A stretch of DNA of 64,000 bases from Halorussus caseinilyticus. Lineage in GTDB: Archaea > Halobacteriota > Halobacteria > Halobacteriales > Haladaptataceae. The stretch spans positions 930,001-994,000 of the forward strand of contig NZ_CP119809.1 of NCBI RefSeq assembly GCF_029338395.1, given 5' to 3'. The position numbers were made by a program, and so were the translations under genes. A model generated the notes under the pieces. It worked only from the letters and a program-made list of their open reading frames with translations. It was not told the origin of the DNA and did no database searches. Below are positions 59,828 through 64,000 of the stretch, in pieces (positions within the stretch are counted from its first letter, which is position 1; each line of letters starts with the position of its first letter).

Positions 59828-60463
59828 TCACTCCCGGTCGGCCCGGAACTGTTCGGTTCCGCTCTCGTGAAGTCTGCGCGAAACGTCCGCCACTCCTTCC
59901 TGCAAGTCGTCGTGGTACTCCACGAGCCTGTCGCGCAGTTCGTCGTGTTCCCGCGAGAGCATCTGTACCGCCGACAGCGCGGCGTTGAACGACTTGCCCG
60001 CGTCCACCGCGACGATTGGCGCGCCCGTTGGCATCCCCACCACCGAGGGCAGGGACTTCTCTTGGACCGGCACGCCGACGACCGGCAGGGGATAGGCCAG
60101 CGAAGCGGTCATGTTGGGCAGGTCGGCGGACTTGCCGCCAGCACCCGCGATAATCACGTCGAGTCCGCGCGCTTCCGCGGTTTCGGCGTAGGCGTACATC
60201 AGTTCGGGCGTGCGATGGGCCGACACCACGTAAGTCTCGAAGGTGAACCGGGCCTCGGGCGGGTCGTCGTAGTCGGTCACTTCCTCGAACCCGAGTTCGG
60301 TCAGGGCGTCGTACGCGCCGGGTCGTCCGTCCTCGGACCCGGCCATCACGTCGAGGTCCGAGTCGCTCCCCATCACGATGCCGATTTCGGGCGTCTCTTC
60401 GGTACTTCTGTCGCGCTCTGCCTCCGCTCGCAGGTCGTCGATGAGTGCTTGGAGTTCGCTCAT
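59828..60463 (-). CDS. purE: N5-carboxyaminoimidazole ribonucleotide mutase
   Basis: A 211-residue PurE. GIVMGSDSDLDVM and VVSAHRTPELM are the substrate loops, and IIAGAGGKSADLPNMTASL and GKSFNAALSAVQML the rest of the active site. It moves a carboxylate to form CAIR in purine synthesis. An insert of about 25 residues (GSEDGRPGAYDALTELGFEE) between the first two motifs makes it longer than bacterial PurE. Its ATG overlaps the purK stop by 4 bases. Confidence 0.95.
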   Translation of the reverse strand: MSELQALIDDLRAEAERDRSTEETPEIGIVMGSDSDLDVMAGSEDGRPGAYDALTELGFEEVTDYDDPPEARFTFETYVVSAHRTPELMYAYAETAEARGLDVIIAGAGGKSADLPNMTASLAYPLPVVGVPVQEKSLPSVVGMPTGAPIVAVDAGKSFNAALSAVQMLSREHDELRDRLVEYHDDLQEGVADVSRRLHESGTEQFRADRE

Positions 60464-61605
60464 TGGAATGTCACCTCGTCGCGCAGTTCGCGGGCCGCGT
60501 CGAGTAGTTCGTCGGTGTCGCTCTCGCAGTCGCCGACCACGGTCAGGTGGCCCATCTTCCGCAGGGGGTAGACCTCGTGTTTGCCGTACCAGTGATAGCT
60601 CGCGCCGGGGGCGGCGAGAATCGCCTCGTCGCCCGAGACCTCGGCCTGTCGGCGTTCGTCGCCGTCGCCCAGCAGGTTCGCCGACACCACGGGACTCCGG
60701 AGGTCGGTCGCGCCGAGGGGTCGGCCGGTCACGGCGCGGACGTGTTGCTCGAACTGGGAGGTCAGCGCGCCCTCGATGGTGTAGTGGCCCGAGTTGTGGG
60801 GCCGGGGCGCGATTTCGTTGACCAGAATCTCCCCTTCCGTCGTCTCGAAGAGTTCGATGCCGTAGACCCCTCGGCCGTCCAGCATCGCCAGCACGTCCTC
60901 GGCCACCTCGCGGGCGCGCTCTGCGACCGCTTCGTCGGTCCGGGCCGGAACGACCGTCTCGCGCAGAATCTCCTCGCGGTGGACGTTCTCGCCGAGCGGG
61001 AAGGTCGCGGTTTCGCCGTCGCCTTTCACGCCGATTATCGACACCTCGCGCTCGAAGTCCACGAACTCCTCTGCCACCGCGCCGCCTTCGACCTGCGCCA
61101 GCGCGTCGTCCACCTCGCTCTCGTCGGCGATGGGGACGTTACCCCGGCCGTCGTACCCGCCCTCGCGGGCCTTCAGCATGACGGGATAGCCGAAGTCCTC
61201 GATGGCGTCCGCCAAGTCCTCGCGGTCGTCCACCTGCCGGAAGTCGGGGACCGGAACCCCGGCGTCCCGCAGGGCGCGGTTCTGGACCAACTTGTCCTGA
61301 ATCGTCCGGAGGGTGGCGGGGTCGGGGTTGACCGCCACGCCGTACTCGTCTTCGACCGCCGCCAACAGGTCGGGGTCGGCCAACTCGATTTCGTAGGTCA
61401 GGTAGTCGGCGCGTTCGGCCAACTCCCGAACGCCGTCCTCGTCGTCGAAGTCGCCGACGATTTGGTCCCGTGCCACCGGCGAGGCCGGGCAGTCGGGCGT
61501 CGGGTCGAGGACGACCACCTCGACTCCGAGGGGTGCGGCCGCCTCCGCCAGCATCCGACCGAGCTGTCCGCCGCCGACGACGCCGAGCGTCTCTGTGTCG
61601 GTCAT
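60460..61605 (-). CDS. purK: N5-carboxyaminoimidazole ribonucleotide synthase
   Basis: A 381-residue ATP-grasp enzyme. VVGGGQLGRMLAEAA opens the N-terminal domain, GYDGRGN is the glycine-rich ATP loop, and VNEIAPRPHNSGHYTIEG the Mg-binding end. It joins bicarbonate to AIR with ATP, giving the PurE substrate. TATA-like AATCTTATGC (minus strand, 61631-61640) lies 26 bases before the ATG. purK-purE is a two-gene operon. Confidence 0.96.
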   Translation of the reverse strand: MTDTETLGVVGGGQLGRMLAEAAAPLGVEVVVLDPTPDCPASPVARDQIVGDFDDEDGVRELAERADYLTYEIELADPDLLAAVEDEYGVAVNPDPATLRTIQDKLVQNRALRDAGVPVPDFRQVDDREDLADAIEDFGYPVMLKAREGGYDGRGNVPIADESEVDDALAQVEGGAVAEEFVDFEREVSIIGVKGDGETATFPLGENVHREEILRETVVPARTDEAVAERAREVAEDVLAMLDGRGVYGIELFETTEGEILVNEIAPRPHNSGHYTIEGALTSQFEQHVRAVTGRPLGATDLRSPVVSANLLGDGDERRQAEVSGDEAILAAPGASYHWYGKHEVYPLRKMGHLTVVGDCESDTDELLDAARELRDEVTFQ

Positions 61606-61699
61606 CTGGTGGTGGGTTGTGGACGGGTCTGCATAAGATTTGCCAACTCGGGCGGTAGTTGTGCAAGAACGTGGCTACTCACCGCCGGGTCCGGGGTCG

Positions 61700-63469
61700 C
61701 TACTCACCGCCGCTCTCGGCGTCCGCGGGCCGGAGGTACTCCTCGTCAACGAAGAACACCGTTTCGCTCCCCCAGAGCGTGAGTTCTTCCTCGAAGGCCC
61801 GATAGCCGTCGAGACGCCGTGCGACCTGCCCCCGGTCCCCGGCGCGGGCCACGACGACCGGCGGCGGGTTCGACCCGACCACGCCGAGTTCGGTCGTGCT
61901 GTCTACCTCCGCGCCGTACATCTCGGTGTACCACGGCAGGGGCAGGCGGTCGTACCACCCGCCGCCCGCGGCCCACCGGTCGTTCTCGGACTCGTCGGCG
62001 ACGTAGAAGTCCGACCCGTAGTACAGCACGTCGATGCCGTCGTTCCGTTTCGAGGCGTAGCGCACCCGTTCTAAGGTCGGGCGGAGACCCTCCGCGGGTT
62101 GGCCGTACTGGAGCAGGGCGTTCCTGTCCTCGCTGTCGGCGTCCACGTACTGGTCGGCGGGGTGCATGTACGTCGTGCTGGCGGCGGTGGCCGCGACCTG
62201 TCCGGCGACCAGCAGGACCAGCAGGGCCGCGAGCGTGGCGCTCACGCCGTCGCCGTCCGAGACGGCTTGCGCGCCCCACCGGACGAGGATGGCGAGACCG
62301 ACTCCCGCCGGAATCGCCAGCGGAACGACCGCGTGGACGACCTCCCACGGGAAGGGGTTCTCCACGATGACGGGGTAGCCGAGGACGCTGACGAACCCCC
62401 AGTAGGACGCGAACGACACCACGTCGCGGGGTTTGTCGCCAACGTACCGGTCGGTGACGAACCCGACCACCGACAGGACGAGCAGTGCGGCCGCGCCCTC
62501 CCAGAGTATCGCGCCGAGCGACTCGAACGTCGAGAGGTACGACTTCTGGTTGCCCTCGCCCCACTTGCCGACGAACGACTCCCACGACCCCACGGTGGCT
62601 TCCTCGATTACCGCGGGGAACGTGCCGGGATTCGAGAAGGCCTTCCAGAGTCCGGGGTCCGAGATGCCCTGCGAGCGCGGCGCGTAGAAGAAGATTACCA
62701 CCGCGAAGAAGACGACGACGCCGAGAACGAGATGTAGGCCCCACCGGTCGTGCCAGAGCGCGCGCCACGTCTCGCGGGCCTTCCGGCGGACCAGCGCCTT
62801 CCGGTCGTCGGCCTGCGCCGCCAGCACGAGTCGGTGGTCGAACAGGAGGACGGCCGCGCCCATCCACGTCACGACGTAGACCAGCACGTTCTCCTTCGTG
62901 GTGAACGCCAGCGCGAGCATCAGCGTCCCGAGATAGAGGTAGCGAGGCTTGCGGGTGTCGAACAGACGGACGTAGAACGCCAGCGCGTACACCATGAACG
63001 CCGCGAGAAGCACGTCGTTGCGCATGAACCGCGAGTAGTAGAGGACGACGGGGTTGGCCGCGAAGAAGAGTCCGACCGCTATCATCTCGGCACGGCGGAG
63101 TCGCTCGCGGAGCAACCACGCGGTCAGCGGAAGCAGGCCCGAGACGACGGCGACGGGCAGGCGCGCGAGGAAGTCGCTCGCGCCGAACCACTGGAAGAGG
63201 TACTTGTTGACGTGATAGAGAAACGGCCCGTGGATGACGGCGTGGTACTCCCAGATACCGTTCTCGGCGTAGCGGAGAATCCAGTACCCGACGCGGCCTT
63301 CGTCCCAGTGGAACACCCGCGCGCCGAGTCCGAACAGTCGAAGCGCCAGCGAAACCAGTGTCACGGCGAGAACCGCGAGCGCGGTTCGCGCGCCGACGGC
63401 CCGACCGAACGCGCTCGCGGGGTCGCGGGTCCACTGCCGAGCGTTGGCGGACCTCTCATCTGCGGTCAT
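61700..63469 (-). CDS. Agl23-type (TIGR03663) flippase-associated membrane protein
   Basis: A 589-residue membrane protein of the GT-C/ArnT-like (PMT_2) superfamily. RVFHWDEGRVGYW after helix 1 holds the conserved Asp/Glu, and about ten to eleven helices follow (LLPLTAWLLRERLRR, TTKENVLVYVVTWMG). The C-terminal 150 residues are extracellular. The family is annotated as flippase-associated Agl23, linked to N-glycosylation of S-layer or archaellum proteins. No other agl gene is here. TATA-like AAATTTGTATC (minus, about 63495-63505) is 25 bases before the ATG. Confidence 0.82.
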   Translation of the reverse strand: MTADERSANARQWTRDPASAFGRAVGARTALAVLAVTLVSLALRLFGLGARVFHWDEGRVGYWILRYAENGIWEYHAVIHGPFLYHVNKYLFQWFGASDFLARLPVAVVSGLLPLTAWLLRERLRRAEMIAVGLFFAANPVVLYYSRFMRNDVLLAAFMVYALAFYVRLFDTRKPRYLYLGTLMLALAFTTKENVLVYVVTWMGAAVLLFDHRLVLAAQADDRKALVRRKARETWRALWHDRWGLHLVLGVVVFFAVVIFFYAPRSQGISDPGLWKAFSNPGTFPAVIEEATVGSWESFVGKWGEGNQKSYLSTFESLGAILWEGAAALLVLSVVGFVTDRYVGDKPRDVVSFASYWGFVSVLGYPVIVENPFPWEVVHAVVPLAIPAGVGLAILVRWGAQAVSDGDGVSATLAALLVLLVAGQVAATAASTTYMHPADQYVDADSEDRNALLQYGQPAEGLRPTLERVRYASKRNDGIDVLYYGSDFYVADESENDRWAAGGGWYDRLPLPWYTEMYGAEVDSTTELGVVGSNPPPVVVARAGDRGQVARRLDGYRAFEEELTLWGSETVFFVDEEYLRPADAESGGE

Positions 63470-63549
63470 CGTTTCCCGAAACCATCCAGAGGGATACAAA
63501 TTTTCCGGAGAACGGTAGTTCTTTTACTCGGCCAAACCTCCACCCGGAC

Positions 63550-63951
63550 ATGGTTTCCCTCGGTCTCGTCGTTTCGCGGTTCAACCGCGACGTAACTGAG
63601 CAGATGGAAGAACACGCGCGGGAGGCCGCCGCCGACCGCGGCGCGGAGGTCGTAGAGACGCTTCGCGTTCCCGGTGCGTACGACGCGCCGCTGGCGGCCG
63701 ACCGCCTCGCCCGGCGCGAGGAAATCGACGCCGTGGCGGTGGTGGGGACCATCGTGACCGGCGACACCGACCACGACCAAGTTATCGCCGACGCCGCCGC
63801 ACAGGGCCTGACCGACGTGAGTCTCGACCGCGACACGCCCGTCACCTTCGGCGTGAGCGGACCGGGCATGTCGGGAGCGGAGGCCCGCGAGCGGGCGGAC
63901 AAAGGAGCGGAGGCGGTAGACGCCGCAGTCGAACTTTCGGAGGAACTCTAA
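63550..63951 (+). CDS. ribH: 6,7-dimethyl-8-ribityllumazine synthase
   Basis: A 133-residue lumazine synthase. VVSRFNRDVTEQMEE, VPGAYDAPLAADRLA and VVGTIVTGDTDHDQVIADA hold the ribityl, phosphate and His active-site parts; TPVTFGVSGPGMSGAEARER closes it. It is a shade short at 133 residues, as in other haloarchaea. It makes the riboflavin precursor from ribitylaminouracil and the C4 phosphate. CTTTTACT (63521-63528) lies 22 bases before the ATG. Confidence 0.95.
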   Translation: MVSLGLVVSRFNRDVTEQMEEHAREAAADRGAEVVETLRVPGAYDAPLAADRLARREEIDAVAVVGTIVTGDTDHDQVIADAAAQGLTDVSLDRDTPVTFGVSGPGMSGAEARERADKGAEAVDAAVELSEEL

Positions 63952-64000
63952 ATGCACTTTTCAGACCGAATCCAACGAGTCGAACCGAGCGCGACCCTCG
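63952..64000 (+). CDS. Aminotransferase (aspartate-type), 5' end only
   Basis: The ATG follows the ribH stop with no spacer. Sixteen residues are visible (MHFSDRIQRVEPSATL), which match the opening of class I PLP aminotransferases that often follow ribH in haloarchaea. The rest lies beyond the window. Confidence 0.6.
   Translation, partial: MHFSDRIQRVEPSATL

Overview
The window is haloarchaeal chromosome (class Halobacteria; genus not determined). The evidence is high GC with very acidic proteins, archaeal ribosomal proteins L1/P0/P1, a Bat-type (bacterio-opsin activator) regulator, a halobacterial taxis transducer, a haloarchaeal complex I operon without nuoEFG, twin-arginine signal peptides, and many genes whose ATG lies 22-30 bases after a TATA-like box (leaderless style). 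Nothing marks a plasmid, provirus or CRISPR locus.

Layout. 1-6.4 kb: end of an Lrp-family regulator, an aminotransferase, a small SRPBCC protein, a TctA-like permease and the L1-P0-P1 ribosomal operon. 6.4-16 kb: a 1429-residue PAS/GAF/Bat sensor-regulator, a tandem winged-helix protein, an alanine-glyoxylate-type aminotransferase, an orphan transducer and tRNA-Arg(TCG). 16-22 kb: a Zn ribbon, an enlarged GGGP-synthase-family protein, a protein of unknown function, a RecA/KaiC-like ATPase, an MFS carrier and a UspA protein bracketed by inverted repeats. 22-28 kb: a complete branched-chain-amino-acid-type ABC operon (SBP, LivH, LivM, LivG, LivF) ending in a thioredoxin-fold protein. 28-39.4 kb: HAD hydrolase, two AMP-forming acyl-CoA synthetases, a secreted peptidoglycan-amidase-like protein, methylmalonyl-CoA mutase large subunit, a CBS-ParB protein and a TrkA-N/DHH phosphoesterase. 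39.9-50.3 kb: nuoABCDHIJJKLMN. 50.7-59.8 kb: a probable biosynthetic cluster. 59.8-64 kb: purE/purK, an Agl23-type membrane protein, ribH and the start of an aminotransferase.

The most unusual region is 50.7-59.8 kb. It holds a SAM methyltransferase, two related cytochromes P450 with an FAD monooxygenase between them, a VOC-fold protein, a divergent paralogue of archaeal 3-dehydroquinate synthase II, an SDR, a ThuA-like protein and a multi-spanning membrane protein with weak UbiA-like features. Most units have their own AT-rich promoter. Taken together this suggests a specialised pathway that builds and decorates a ring compound, possibly a quinone-like or meroterpenoid-like product. The product, and whether all nine genes belong to one pathway, are inference. 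One P450 lacks the usual oxygen-activating acid/alcohol pair in helix I.

The gaps between genes also carry a recurrent class of GC-rich, hairpin-forming repeats. They sit mostly next to gene 3' ends, and three copies keep a terminal hairpin whose stem sequence differs between copies.
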